Source: Methanolobus vulcani (GTDB lineage: Archaea; Halobacteriota; Methanosarcinia; Methanosarcinales; Methanosarcinaceae). Taken from it: a stretch of 64,000 nt of DNA. Of this stretch, positions 18,654-27,840 are shown piece after piece. The translations under genes and the position numbers were made by a program. The stretch's first letter is position 1. Each line of letters opens with the position of its first letter. The notes under the pieces were generated by a model, which ran no database searches, was not told the DNA's origin, and worked only from the letters and a program-made list of their open reading frames with translations. The stretch is from NCBI RefSeq assembly GCF_900100715.1, contig NZ_FNCA01000004.1, positions 62,001 through 126,000 on the forward strand, given 5' to 3'.

Positions 18654-19019
18654 TATTGCCAGATGGGCGGCATTTGCACCGTTGTCAACACCAACACTTG
18701 CTACTGGTACACCCGGTGGCATCTGTGCTGTTGAAAGCAAGGCATCAAGGCCCATCATTTTTGCGCTTACAGGAACACCAATGACCGGTTTTTTTGTCTT
18801 TGATGCTATGACACCCGGAAGTGCTGCTGACAATCCTGCTATGGCTATGTATACTTTTGAATCGCTTTGAGAAATGTACTCATCCAGCTTGTCCGGATTA
18901 CGGTGAGCGGAAATTACCTGGACATCGTATGAATAATCTGTACCGTCAAGCACTCCGGTCACTCTGTTTGCCACAGAACGATCGGATTCGGAACCCATTA
19001 TTATTGCAATATCAACCAT
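18633..19019 (-). CDS. purE: N5-carboxyaminoimidazole ribonucleotide mutase / AIR carboxylase PurE
   Basis: 128 residues, shorter than bacterial PurE (about 160) but complete. [12 protein letters not shown] is the N-terminal phosphate-binding loop, SAHRNPDKL the SAHR motif and [14 protein letters not shown] the third conserved loop. It acts in de novo purine synthesis between AIR and CAIR; which of the two PurE classes it belongs to is not clear from sequence. Third gene of a minus-strand trio after shikimate kinase and chorismate mutase, 10 bases behind the latter. Confidence 0.93.
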   Translation of the reverse strand: MVDIAIIMGSESDRSVANRVTGVLDGTDYSYDVQVISAHRNPDKLDEYISQSDSKVYIAIAGLSAALPGVIASKTKKPVIGVPVSAKMMGLDALLSTAQMPPGVPVASVGVDNGANAAHLAIRILDLI

Positions 19020-19029
19020 TTCTTTCCTC

Positions 19030-19317
19030 CTAAGGAAGATTACCTTCGCCTCTCAGCTCATGCTGGCGCTCGATATTCATCCTTATCAATATATTGAATA
19101 TTTCTTTAACAGCAGAAACATCAAGATTCAATTCGATCGCAGCATCTGCTGCACGGTCCAGAACTACTGTGTTCTGGGTCGGATCGTTAATATTAATCTT
19201 TTCATGTTTCTTGGCCTCAAGTACCTTAGCAGCCATACCTACCCGCTTATGAATAAGCTGCATGATCTCGCTATCAATCTGTTCTATTTCTGTGCGTACT
19301 TCTTTGATAGTGGACAT
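19030..19317 (-). CDS. aroQ: Chorismate mutase (AroQ type)
   Basis: 95 residues, all helical, [27 protein letters not shown] at the N-terminus, the hallmark of the AroQ fold, and a C-terminal [16 protein letters not shown] helix. It converts chorismate to prephenate for phenylalanine and tyrosine. Stand-alone, not fused to prephenate dehydratase or dehydrogenase. Directly downstream of the shikimate kinase gene of the same pathway. Confidence 0.92.
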   Translation of the reverse strand: MSTIKEVRTEIEQIDSEIMQLIHKRVGMAAKVLEAKKHEKININDPTQNTVVLDRAADAAIELNLDVSAVKEIFNILIRMNIERQHELRGEGNLP

Positions 19318-19416
19318 GTATACCCCGCATGTAAAAACATCTATTTATTACTATAATTTAAGAATGTGATTTGACCTGATATCGTTATTTATTGCCGTTT
19401 AGCTATACGTTTTGAG

Positions 19417-20298
19417 CTATGCTGTTTCATGGCATGCTCCTTTATGAGCACCTTTATTATTTACTTTTGTCCTTATCACGTTTCCGCTGACATTATAGTC
19501 TTTCCAGGCATCTTCAAGCATACCTGCCTGTTCGTTATTTACAAGTGCAACAAATGAAGGGCCAGTTCCTGAAAGTGTCACCCCTTCAACACCGATCTCA
19601 AGGGCACGCATCAGGAATTCAGTATCAAAACCAAGAGCACCGCAGTAAAGAAAACCGTTAAGTGTCATTGCCTTTTCAAAATTGCTTTCCATGGAGAGGG
19701 CATATGCCATATCTACCCATGGTGCGATTAGTCTGGATCGGTCTACGTTGGTACTTGAACTGAATGACTTCCTGTCAGGTGCAAATATCAGTACCTCATA
19801 CTCGTGCTCTGTCCTTTTCAAAAGTTCCATGGCCTTGTTGTCAGTTACTACAAAACCACCATAAAAGGACGCACATGCATCATCCAGAGCACCGGTGATT
19901 GTCACTTTAGAGTCAAGGGCAGCCCTTACACCCATTTTAACAGCTTCAAATGGATCAAGCTCTTCACCAATGGCATCAAGGGTTGCAAGGATAGAAGCGT
20001 TTGCTGCTGCACTGCTACTTTTAAGGCCGCTTGCAAGGGGAACTTCTGATCTGGTGATTACTGTTCCACCCATCTCAATGCCAAAATGTTCAAGTACATA
20101 TGATACTGACCTTTCAATGAGCTGAGTGTCTGCATCGGGCATTCCCTGAATTGTACCACTCACAGAAGTAGTCTCATCTGTCAGCTCCACATCAGCAAAT
20201 GTTTTCAGATCGATACCAAAAGCCGCACCCTTCCATGTGGCTATTGCGTTGATTACCGTACCTGCACCAAGTGCATAAGCACTTCCTTTTGCTACCAT
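19417..20298 (-). CDS. aroK: Archaeal shikimate kinase (GHMP kinase family)
   Basis: 293 residues from the ATG at 20296-20298, which has AGGGATC about seven bases upstream; an in-frame ATG at 20380-20382 would add 28 residues that are not family-like. The GHMP motif VPLASGLKSSSAAANA lies near residue 85, and LSGTGPSFVALV near 250 is the third motif. This is the archaeal GHMP-type enzyme, unrelated to bacterial AroK, phosphorylating shikimate. It heads the aroK-aroQ-purE minus-strand group. Confidence 0.93.
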   Translation of the reverse strand: MVAKGSAYALGAGTVINAIATWKGAAFGIDLKTFADVELTDETTSVSGTIQGMPDADTQLIERSVSYVLEHFGIEMGGTVITRSEVPLASGLKSSSAAANASILATLDAIGEELDPFEAVKMGVRAALDSKVTITGALDDACASFYGGFVVTDNKAMELLKRTEHEYEVLIFAPDRKSFSSSTNVDRSRLIAPWVDMAYALSMESNFEKAMTLNGFLYCGALGFDTEFLMRALEIGVEGVTLSGTGPSFVALVNNEQAGMLEDAWKDYNVSGNVIRTKVNNKGAHKGACHETA

Positions 20299-20447
20299 TA
20301 TGTGATCCCTGTTATCCTTTGAAAATACAGGATGCAGATTTAAAAAGATTAAAACTCTGCGCAACTCTGCATTTTTACCCATACCAGTACTGTAAACTAT
20401 TAAAGAATAATGTTTACAGCAGTGAAAACAGAAATACAGGATAAGAC

Positions 20448-21023
20448 TTATGAATTAGTCTTTGGCATCAGGATCATGTCCTTAAGTCTGTTATAACAAA
20501 CCCTATGTTTTTCTTCCAATTCCAGAGAATCATTCTCTGCCAGAGGGCTTTTCTTCATTGTCGAACTCGAAAGACATTCATCAAGTTTCTCTCTCAGATA
20601 AGAGGAGTTAGTATCATCTTCATGCAATAATTCCAGAATGAATTTACTGTTGTGGAAATCAATTCCCTCTTCTTTTAATAATTCTCCGCAGGAGGTTGAG
20701 TACATCAGGACACCATTTGACACAGGTCCATAGAACTTTATCTTCTCACACGTCTCATTTTTGAGATGCTGTGGAGACTTGTAAACATTATCATCCTGAA
20801 GTGTTACAAGCACCTTAAAACCTTTACTTTTCTTTAATCCCGGAGGTATTGTCTCCGGGAACAGTACTCTTGGTTTAACACCCATATGTTCCAGATCAGA
20901 AACCAGTTCTGACGATCTGGAACCATCTACAACAATGATATCTTCTATCGTCTTATCTTCGGCCAATATTCTGGCAATCTCTTTTTCGTATTCCATGCAT
21001 CCTATTATACTCATCAAAGGCAC
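20448..21023 (-). CDS. Uncharacterised protein, DUF1638-like
   Basis: 191 residues, no membrane segment. It begins with GTG at 21023, supported by GAGGAG eight bases upstream; an ATG three codons further in is an alternative. The N-terminal IIGCMEYEKEIARILAED, a central FYGPVSNGVLMYSTSCGELLKEEGIDFHNSKF and a conserved C-terminal cysteine (HRVCYNRLKD) recall the DUF1638 proteins of methanogens, but I am not certain. A perfect palindrome lies 47 bases upstream of the start (21070-21086). Confidence 0.6.
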   Translation of the reverse strand: MPLMSIIGCMEYEKEIARILAEDKTIEDIIVVDGSRSSELVSDLEHMGVKPRVLFPETIPPGLKKSKGFKVLVTLQDDNVYKSPQHLKNETCEKIKFYGPVSNGVLMYSTSCGELLKEEGIDFHNSKFILELLHEDDTNSSYLREKLDECLSSSTMKKSPLAENDSLELEEKHRVCYNRLKDMILMPKTNS

Positions 21024-21069
21024 ATTCCCATCTCCTCACAAATGAGGGTATCACAAAAATATTGCAAAC

Positions 21070-21086
21070 TGGTCGATGATCGACCA
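21070..21086. promoter_or_regulatory. Perfect palindrome upstream of the DUF1638-like gene
   Basis: TGGTCGA-TGA-TCGACCA: 7-bp arms around a 3-base spacer. It lies about 47 bases from the GTG start at 21023 and about 65 bases from the fwd TATA box, so it could be an operator of either transcript. Confidence 0.4.
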
Positions 21087-21153
21087 TGTAGACTAACAGC
21101 AAAAAATTTCGCAGACCAATTATATACCCCATATATTATGGCATAGTTAGTAG

Positions 21154-21160
21154 TATATAA
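21154..21160 (+). promoter_or_regulatory. TATA box of the fwd operon (candidate)
   Basis: TATATAA within AGTATATAAAT. With the usual archaeal spacing, transcription would start near 21180-21185, leaving a leader of about 390 bases before fwdF. No equally good TATA element lies closer to the gene with suitable spacing. Confidence 0.45.
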
Positions 21161-21375
21161 ATCCTACGAAAAGTATGTCATTCATTAAAATATTTAGTAT
21201 GAATATGACACAATAAAATGGACAGTCGAAAAATACAAACGATAACAACGGCTACAAACGATACTTTTATAACAAATACGCGTCACTATATTTTACAATT
21301 CTCGACCCAATGGGCCGGAATTAAGTAAAGTGACACGATCATTGAGAATCAAGATTGTTAGCAAGTTATTCCGAA

Positions 21376-21505
21376 AGGCTCTTTGCCTGATGAGAATACT
21401 TGTTGAAAAAGGCGTATTCATGCCCGCAAACACAAAAAGTGCTTGATTGAGAAATGTTCTTTAGTGGCCTCAGTAATACTGATATCTGCATTCTTTTTTT
21501 GCAGA
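21376..21505 (+). promoter_or_regulatory. Structured leader of the fwd operon
   Basis: Within the long leader these perfect stems are visible: AGGC 21376-21379 with GCCT 21385-21388; GAATAC 21394-21399 with GTATTC 21414-21419; CAGTA 21471-21475 with TACTG 21477-21481; TCTGCA 21485-21490 with TGCAGA 21500-21505. The last loop is a run of T (21493-21500). A hairpin followed by a T run inside a leader could allow attenuation. No known riboswitch class was recognised. Confidence 0.35.
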
Positions 21506-21577
21506 ACCGCTGCAATCTTTCACAAGACATGACCTGGAAGCATTTGTACTTATAGGCAGGATTACGGAGAAGATCAA

Positions 21578-22597
21578 ATGAACGAAGTAGTGTTTGGAGT
21601 AAAAGACGACAAGCAACTCGAATACACTCCTGAGAAGTGTATCGGTTGCGGAACGTGCGTTATGGCATGTCCTAAAGGTTCATTAGTTATCGGTTCAGTA
21701 GGAGCCGTGGCCAGAGGACTTATCGACAAAGATTTCCTTGAGAACCAGACAGAACTCTGCATTGTTTGCGGAATCTGTGCTAAGACATGCCCTACAGGTG
21801 CACTCGAACTGAAACAGGCCGGAGAGTCTGTAAATGATAATGCATACATAAGTGTTGCACTTAAGGACACAACAGTCAATGACAACTGTGTGCACTGCGG
21901 ACTCTGTGAACAGATCTGTCCTCAGGGTTGCATTGAGGTCAAACAGTGGCTTTCCAACGATGGAACTGCCAGTGTTGACGGTGAAACTATTATTGACACA
22001 GAATGTTGCATACACTGCGGATGGTGTGCAGAAGTCTGCCCTGCTGAAGCAATCAGTGTTGAAAAGCCATTTGAAGGAACATGGTTCAGAGATGAGAATG
22101 TGTGTACCGCATGTCGCAGCTGTGTAGACACATGCCCATGTAATGCACTGTTCAACCCTGACTGGGAATCAGGAGAAAGAGTTGATAAAGTTGCACAGCG
22201 TGCTGATGCGTGTATCTATTGTGGTGCATGTGACATGGCATGTCCTGTCGATGCTATTACTGTTACTAAGACAGCGATTATCCCTGAAGTTGACAAGAAG
22301 ACACTTCTTGAGAAAAAATTGCTGAATGCTGAAATGAAGAGACCTACACTTACATCAACACTTGTTATCGATGAAGCTGCATGTCTTGGATGCGGAAATT
22401 GTGTAATTGTCTGTCCTGTAAATGCAACTGATGATGAAGTTGGAGCAGGTTACCTTAACGAGGTCGATGGCAAGAAGATCCTTGAAGTAAGGAACGGTGT
22501 AGCACAGGTCGTAAACCAGGATCTCTGTGGTTCAGATGGTGCATGTGCTATGATCTGCCCGGTAGGTGCCATTACACTTGAGAAAAGGGAGGTTTAA
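21578..22597 (+). CDS. fwdF: Formylmethanofuran dehydrogenase subunit F (polyferredoxin)
   Basis: 339 residues containing eight ferredoxin motifs, seven of the CxxCxxCxxxCP type (for example CIGCGTCVMACP, CVHCGLCEQICP, CTACRSCVDTCP) and one CGSDGACAMICP at the end, so up to eight [4Fe-4S] clusters forming an electron wire. In the Fwd/Fmd complex the polyferredoxin carries electrons from ferredoxin to the tungsten or molybdenum site. GGAG eight bases upstream supports the ATG. First gene of fwdFACDB. The F-A-C-D-B order resembles the molybdenum-type fmd operon of Methanosarcina, so the Mo isozyme is possible. Confidence 0.95.
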   Translation: MNEVVFGVKDDKQLEYTPEKCIGCGTCVMACPKGSLVIGSVGAVARGLIDKDFLENQTELCIVCGICAKTCPTGALELKQAGESVNDNAYISVALKDTTVNDNCVHCGLCEQICPQGCIEVKQWLSNDGTASVDGETIIDTECCIHCGWCAEVCPAEAISVEKPFEGTWFRDENVCTACRSCVDTCPCNALFNPDWESGERVDKVAQRADACIYCGACDMACPVDAITVTKTAIIPEVDKKTLLEKKLLNAEMKRPTLTSTLVIDEAACLGCGNCVIVCPVNATDDEVGAGYLNEVDGKKILEVRNGVAQVVNQDLCGSDGACAMICPVGAITLEKREV

Positions 22598-22599
22598 AA

Positions 22600-24354
22600 A
22601 TGGCAGGAACTATTGCAATCAAGAACGGTTATGTTTATGACCCGCTCAACGACATTAACGGCGACATGATGGACATCTTCATCAAGGACGGAAAGGTTGT
22701 CACAGAACTTTCCGGTGCTGACATGAAGGATGTAAAGGAAATTGATGCAAAGGGCAAGACCGTTATGCCTGGTGGTGTTGACTCTCACTCTCACGTAGCA
22801 GGAGCAAAGGTCAATGTCGGTAGGATGATGAGGCCGGAAGACCACTACAAGTTCTACCAGAAGAAAACACCAATTACCCACTCTGGCTGTGGATACAGTG
22901 TACCTTCAGTATACCTTGGAGGATACGAGTACTCCAAGATGGGATATACAACTGTTTTTGAGGCAGCTGTCCCACCAATGGAAGCACGCCACACACATGA
23001 AGAGATGCGCTCAACCCCTATGCTTGACATGGGCGGATACCTTGTACTGGGTAACAACTGGTTCCTTATGAGATACCTCAAGGAAGGAGATATCGACAAG
23101 GCAGCAGCATACATTTCATGGATGATGAGGACACACAAGACCTATGGTATAAAATGTGTCAACCCAGCAGGTGTAGAGAACTGGGGATGGGGAGAGAACA
23201 TTGGAGCTCTCGATCAGGCTAATATCCACTTCGAGGTCACACCTGAAGAGATCATCAAGGGACTCACAGAGCTTAACGAGAAGCTCGGTATCCCAATGCC
23301 TGTTCACCTTCACGCAAACAACCTTGGTCACCCAGGATGCTGGGAAATAACCAGGGACTCACTCAAGATCCCAAAGAACGTCAAGGCAAAGCCAAACACA
23401 GACGTTGAATGGGCTGAGACAAAGAAGAACGCTAAGAGACACGAATCAGTTTACCTTACACACTGCCAGTTCAATGCTTTCGGTGGAACATCATGGAGAG
23501 ACTTCGAGTCCGGTGTAAAGGGAATCACTGACTACGTCAACAGCGTCGACCACGTTGTAATGGACAGTGGTTGTGTACCTTTCGGTGACGCAACAGTTAT
23601 GACCGGTGACGGTCCTGCAATCCATGACCTCTACGTACTCACAGGCCACAAATGGTCAAACACTGATGTAGAGTGTGAGTGTGGATCAGGTGTACTTCCA
23701 TTCGAATACCTGAAGAGCAACCCTGTACACAGTGTACAGTGGGCAATGGGTCTTGAGGTACTTCTCTACGTCAAGGACGCATGGAAGAGCATCATGACAA
23801 CTGACAGTCCAAACGGTGGACCATTCATAAAATACCCACAGGTCATTGCATGGCTTATGTCCAACAAGGCAAGACAGGACACATTCTCAGAATGTCACAA
23901 GTGGGCACAGGACAGAACCGACCTCGGTGCAGAGACAAGGGAAATGGACCTCTTTGAGATCGCAACAATCACCCGTGCAAACCCTGCAAGAACAATCGGT
24001 ATGTCATACAGGAAAGGAACACTTGGTCTCGGTGCAGACGGTGACGTCGCAATCTATGACATCGATCCAAAGAGCCTTGAGGTCAACGACTACGAGAGCA
24101 TCATAAGAGGATTCGAGAACGCTGCATACACCATCAAGGCAGGAGAAGTAGTCTCCCAGATGGGTGAGATCGTAGCAATCCCGGAGAAGAACACATTCTA
24201 CTCTGATATCGCAACCGATGCAGATGATGAGAAGAGCATGCTCCAGGATGTCAAGAAGTGGTTCAAGTACTACACACTTGGTTTCGACAGATACCCAACA
24301 CCTGATAAGTACCTGGCAAACCCAACACCGATCCAGGTCAATGCGGAGAAGTGA
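22600..24354 (+). CDS. fwdA: Formylmethanofuran dehydrogenase subunit A (formyltransferase/amidohydrolase)
   Basis: 584 residues of the amidohydrolase fold. The HxH metal motif is SHSHVAG (His63, His65), further ligands are in VHLHANNLGHPG and LTHCQFNAFGG, and the late aspartate is in TTDSPNGGPF. In the complex this subunit condenses formate, delivered through an internal tunnel from subunit B, with methanofuran (structural knowledge of the family). The codon choice and conserved surface are those of a highly expressed gene. A strong GGAGGTTTAAAA site precedes the ATG, three bases after the fwdF stop. Confidence 0.96.
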   Translation: MAGTIAIKNGYVYDPLNDINGDMMDIFIKDGKVVTELSGADMKDVKEIDAKGKTVMPGGVDSHSHVAGAKVNVGRMMRPEDHYKFYQKKTPITHSGCGYSVPSVYLGGYEYSKMGYTTVFEAAVPPMEARHTHEEMRSTPMLDMGGYLVLGNNWFLMRYLKEGDIDKAAAYISWMMRTHKTYGIKCVNPAGVENWGWGENIGALDQANIHFEVTPEEIIKGLTELNEKLGIPMPVHLHANNLGHPGCWEITRDSLKIPKNVKAKPNTDVEWAETKKNAKRHESVYLTHCQFNAFGGTSWRDFESGVKGITDYVNSVDHVVMDSGCVPFGDATVMTGDGPAIHDLYVLTGHKWSNTDVECECGSGVLPFEYLKSNPVHSVQWAMGLEVLLYVKDAWKSIMTTDSPNGGPFIKYPQVIAWLMSNKARQDTFSECHKWAQDRTDLGAETREMDLFEIATITRANPARTIGMSYRKGTLGLGADGDVAIYDIDPKSLEVNDYESIIRGFENAAYTIKAGEVVSQMGEIVAIPEKNTFYSDIATDADDEKSMLQDVKKWFKYYTLGFDRYPTPDKYLANPTPIQVNAEK

Positions 24355-24359
24355 TTTTA

Positions 24360-25169
24360 ATGGCAGACGTAATACTTAAACCAACAGGAAATTTCGACCT
24401 TACCGTAGAGGCAGAGGTTGTCACACCTGACAACTTTGCCGGTAAAAGTGCCGATGAGATTGGAAAATTACTCGTCTGGCAGGGTCCGACAGAGTACCCA
24501 CTTACAGACTTCTTTTCAGTAGAAGGCAATGGTGGAAGCTCAGCAGAAGATACAACCATCGTCATTGATGGGGATATCTCAAGAGTAAAACGCATAGGTC
24601 AGGAAATGACAGCAGGCAAGATCCTCGTGAAGGGCGGTGCAGGAATGCACGTTGGTTCCGGAATGAAGGGCGGCGAAATTGTTGTCGAAGGCGATGCTGA
24701 CTCATGGACAGGAATGGAAATGAAAGGCGGTTCCATCCACATTAAAGGTAACACAAAAGACCACGTCGGCTGTGCATACCGTGGTAGCTGGAAAGGAATG
24801 TCCGGCGGACGCATCACTGTTGACGGAAATGCTGTCAGCCAGGTAGGCGGTGGCCTTATTGGCGGACAGATCATCATTGGCGGCAGTGTAAAACACTTCT
24901 GCGGCATTCGCATCAGTGGCGGTCTTATTGTCGTAAAAGGAAACGCTGTCAGAACCGTTGGAGCAGAGATGACCGGTGGTACCATTGTTATCGGTGGTTG
25001 CATTGAGAGATTCACACCAGGATTTACAATGGAAGGTGTTGAATCCGACCTTAAATTCGATGACATCGAGTGCCCTGGAGAATACAAGAAATTCGCAGGT
25101 GACTATGCTATTCCACAGAAAGGAAAAGGCGTACTGTACGTTTCCTGTGATAACAACGAGTGTCTGTGA
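24360..25169 (+). CDS. fwdC: Formylmethanofuran dehydrogenase subunit C
   Basis: 269 residues. The centre (about 80-220) is a right-handed beta helix of glycine-rich repeats such as GKILVKGGAGMHVGSGMKGG, GGSIHIKGN and GGTIVIGG, homologous to the C-terminal domain of glutamate synthase. It has a structural role in the Fwd complex. I use the ATG at 24360 (MADVILKPTG), five bases after the fwdA stop, rather than the GTG at 24351 that overlaps fwdA. Confidence 0.96.
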   Translation: MADVILKPTGNFDLTVEAEVVTPDNFAGKSADEIGKLLVWQGPTEYPLTDFFSVEGNGGSSAEDTTIVIDGDISRVKRIGQEMTAGKILVKGGAGMHVGSGMKGGEIVVEGDADSWTGMEMKGGSIHIKGNTKDHVGCAYRGSWKGMSGGRITVDGNAVSQVGGGLIGGQIIIGGSVKHFCGIRISGGLIVVKGNAVRTVGAEMTGGTIVIGGCIERFTPGFTMEGVESDLKFDDIECPGEYKKFAGDYAIPQKGKGVLYVSCDNNECL

Positions 25170-25180
25170 GGTGTTTAATC

Positions 25181-25570
25181 ATGGAAGCATTACTCAATAC
25201 AGGTAGTACGATCGATGAAGGAAGACTTGCAAAAGGCGGAAGCAAGTATACCGATGACTACACAAAGGAATGTGCAGTCTGCTGGATGTGTGCAGAAGAC
25301 TTTACATCCCTTGGCTGCCCGGAAAAAGTGGCAGTCATATCAAGAGATAGAAAATACTCAGTTGCAGTTACACCAAAAGTGACTGAGGCAATGAGAACAG
25401 GTCAGGTATTCATACCAAGGTCCATTTGGGCAAATGTTGTTGTTGAGCCTGACACATTCTCAACCGGTTCACCACGTTACAAGGGAAGCCCTGTTTTTGT
25501 TGAACCTACTGACGACGAAATCCTCAGCGCAGAGGAAGTTGTCATGAAGATGTACATGGGAGGCAAATAA
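25181..25570 (+). CDS. fwdD: Formylmethanofuran dehydrogenase subunit D
   Basis: 129 residues, MEALLNTGSTIDEGRLAKGG... to EVVMKMYMGGK, the molybdopterin-dinucleotide binding domain that in other molybdoenzymes forms the C-terminal domain of the catalytic subunit. GAGGTGTTTAATC precedes the ATG at 25181. Lies between fwdC and fwdB with 11 and 1 base gaps. It contains CAVCWMCAEDF with two cysteines whose role is unclear. Confidence 0.94.
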   Translation: MEALLNTGSTIDEGRLAKGGSKYTDDYTKECAVCWMCAEDFTSLGCPEKVAVISRDRKYSVAVTPKVTEAMRTGQVFIPRSIWANVVVEPDTFSTGSPRYKGSPVFVEPTDDEILSAEEVVMKMYMGGK

Positions 25571-25571
25571 A

Positions 25572-26885
25572 ATGGTCTATAAGAACATTATCTGCCCGGT
25601 TTGCGGAGGTTCATGTGACGACGTACAGGTGAACCTGGATAAAGAGAACGGTACAATTGATGTCCAGAACGCATGCAAGATGGGTAACGCAAAGTTCCAG
25701 GAAGTTGTAAGCCATCACAGGCTCCTGAAACCAACCATAAGAGAGAATGGTAAGGTAAAGGATGTAAGCTGGGACGAAGCACTGGAAATGGCAGCAGACA
25801 TTCTTGTAAATGCAAAGAAGCCATTCTTCTTCCTTGGAAGTGAGACATCCTGTGAAGCACAGGAAGTAGGTCTTCACATTGCAGAATACCTTGGCGGAAT
25901 GGCAGACTCTAACGCAACTATCTGTCACGGACCAACTGTCATGGGTATCCAGGAATCCGGTATGGTCGGAGCTACAGCCGGTCAGGCAAAGAACAGAGCC
26001 GACATGATCGTATACTGGGGTGTCAATGCACTGGAATCCATGCCAAGACACATGTCAAGGTACGGAGTATTTCCAAGAGGTTACTGGACAAAGAGAGGAA
26101 GATTTGACAGGACAATGGTCACAGTGGACCCAAGGGTAACACCTACAGCCGCTGCAGCAGACCTGCACCTTCAGCTTAACCCTAACTCTGACTACGAGCT
26201 TCTTAGTGCAATGTTCACAATCCTTAATGGCAAAGAGCCACATCCATCTGTCGAAGAAATCACAGGAATTCCAATTTCAGTGATGAAACAGACAGTTGAG
26301 ATGATGAAGGAATCAAACTTCGTAGCTATCTACGTAGGTCTTGGAGTTTCATCCTCATACGGAAAACACAGAAACATTGAGATCGCACTGAACTTCGTCA
26401 AGGAAATGAACAACTACACCAAGTGTAACATCGGTGCTCTCAGAGGCCACTGTAACGTAGCAGGATTCAACCAGCTTGCATCCTACCTCTACGGTTACCC
26501 ATTCGGTCTTGACTTCACAAAGGGATACCCAAGGTACAACCCTGGAGAGACAACCTGTGTGGACCTGCTCAGGGAGAAGGACGTTGACGCTGCATTTGTA
26601 ATGTCAGCTGATTTGATGGACCACATTCCTGCAGACAGTGCACAGTACCTCGCAGACATTCCAATGATCTGCCTTGACATTGCACCATGTCCATCTACTA
26701 CCGCAGCAGACGTGGTTCTGCCTGGTGTAATTGATGCTATGGAATGTGATGGTACATTCTACAGGCTTGACAACGTGCCTGTATACTTCGAGCCATTCAC
26801 AGATTCCCCATTCTCTGAAACAAAGAGCAATGAGGACACCCTTAAGCAGCTCTTCGCAAAGGTAAAGGCTAAAAAGGAAGCATGA
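25572..26885 (+). CDS. fwdB: Formylmethanofuran dehydrogenase subunit B (catalytic, W/Mo-pterin)
   Basis: 437 residues. CPVCGGSC (Cys8, Cys11, Cys15) plus Cys35 in NACKMGN form the [4Fe-4S] site. Cys118 in NATICHGP is at exactly the position of the metal-ligating cysteine of Methanothermobacter FwdB; the codon is an ordinary cysteine codon, so this is not the selenocysteine form. The subunit reduces CO2 to formate at the bis-pterin site. Fourth-to-last gene of the operon and overlapping fdhD by four bases (ATGA). Confidence 0.96.
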   Translation: MVYKNIICPVCGGSCDDVQVNLDKENGTIDVQNACKMGNAKFQEVVSHHRLLKPTIRENGKVKDVSWDEALEMAADILVNAKKPFFFLGSETSCEAQEVGLHIAEYLGGMADSNATICHGPTVMGIQESGMVGATAGQAKNRADMIVYWGVNALESMPRHMSRYGVFPRGYWTKRGRFDRTMVTVDPRVTPTAAAADLHLQLNPNSDYELLSAMFTILNGKEPHPSVEEITGIPISVMKQTVEMMKESNFVAIYVGLGVSSSYGKHRNIEIALNFVKEMNNYTKCNIGALRGHCNVAGFNQLASYLYGYPFGLDFTKGYPRYNPGETTCVDLLREKDVDAAFVMSADLMDHIPADSAQYLADIPMICLDIAPCPSTTAADVVLPGVIDAMECDGTFYRLDNVPVYFEPFTDSPFSETKSNEDTLKQLFAKVKAKKEA

Positions 26886-27709
26886 GTGAGCACTGGTACT
26901 CTGAAAGGAAAGGGAAGGATGAAACCTTCCGCAAAGGCGAGGAAAGTATTTCCTCTACCTTTTATGTCCCCTTAGAGTGCCTGGAGATCACTGAGAACAG
27001 TAAACAAAACATTACTGTGGACGTTATTGTTGAGGAAAAGTTCGAACTTTTCGTGAATAACGTTCACGTAACCACTTTTTTTGCAAGTCCCCATGAACTT
27101 AAGGAGCTTGCGCTGGGATTTCTCGTTTGCGAGGGATTCATTGAACCTGACACCCAGGTTGATTCCATAAAAATCAAAGATAAATCCATTTTCTGTGAAA
27201 TTGAAATTAATACTCCTGAACTTGAAGAACTAACGCATCTTGAAAGATGTGGAACAACATCATATCGCAAAGATGTTATCAAACATATTGATTCTGATAC
27301 TAAATTCACTACTGATGCAATAATCCATGCAGTCAGCCAGTTAAAAGAACTTGGAAGAGCATGGCATAGTACCGGCGGTGCACATACATCTATTATCTAT
27401 AACAACCAGGGAGAAGTGCTCTTTTTCTGCGAGGATGTAGGAAGAGCATGCTCTGTGGACAAGGTTGTAGGTAAAGCCCTGATGAACGATGTCAATATTT
27501 CTGAATGTGCTCTGGCTACTACAGGTAGACTGGCATCAACTATGGTTTCAAAAGCCATGAATGCGGGCATACCCCTCATTTCAAGTAAAGGAGCCACTGT
27601 TCGTGAGTCAGTAGAACTGGCTGATAAGGCAGGGATGACACTGGTGGCTTTTGTGAGGGGGAAGAATCTGTATGTGTATGCAGGGGAAGAGAGAGTGATT
27701 ACAAAATAA
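26882..27709 (+). CDS. fdhD: FdhD-family sulfur carrier for Mo/W enzyme maturation
   Basis: 275 residues. The C-terminal half with GRAWHSTGGAHTS, FCEDVGRACSVDKVVGKAL, TTGRLASTMVSKAMNAGIPLISSKGA is characteristic of FdhD, which passes sulfur from a cysteine desulfurase to the bis-MGD cofactor of formate dehydrogenase. Here it overlaps fwdB by four bases, so the likely client is FwdB, a formate-dehydrogenase homologue. The usual CxxC sulfur-transfer motif is not present: the matching place near residue 122 reads ERCGTTSYRK with one cysteine. Confidence 0.9.
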   Translation: MSEHWYSERKGKDETFRKGEESISSTFYVPLECLEITENSKQNITVDVIVEEKFELFVNNVHVTTFFASPHELKELALGFLVCEGFIEPDTQVDSIKIKDKSIFCEIEINTPELEELTHLERCGTTSYRKDVIKHIDSDTKFTTDAIIHAVSQLKELGRAWHSTGGAHTSIIYNNQGEVLFFCEDVGRACSVDKVVGKALMNDVNISECALATTGRLASTMVSKAMNAGIPLISSKGATVRESVELADKAGMTLVAFVRGKNLYVYAGEERVITK

Positions 27710-27840
27710 TCAGCTTCTTCTAGTTGTCAATCCTCATCCAAACAAAAACCATTATATCCCATTAACACCCTACTACCCCCTGCAACGTAACACAAATACT
27801 GTTGAGAATAATACTTCATATAATAAAGAAGGTTTTAATC

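Larger units (their letters stand above)
21024..21577. other. 554-base intergenic region: palindrome, TATA box and long fwd leader
   Basis: No protein gene is seen. From left to right it holds the upstream region of the leftward unknown gene with a palindrome (21070-21086), a good TATA element at 21154-21160 for rightward transcription, and then roughly 390 bases of leader with several hairpins before fwdF. The parts are listed separately. Confidence 0.6.

Noticed and set aside
25572-26885. Selenocysteine form of FwdB
   Set aside because: Position 118 is a normal TGT cysteine codon and the frame contains no internal TGA.
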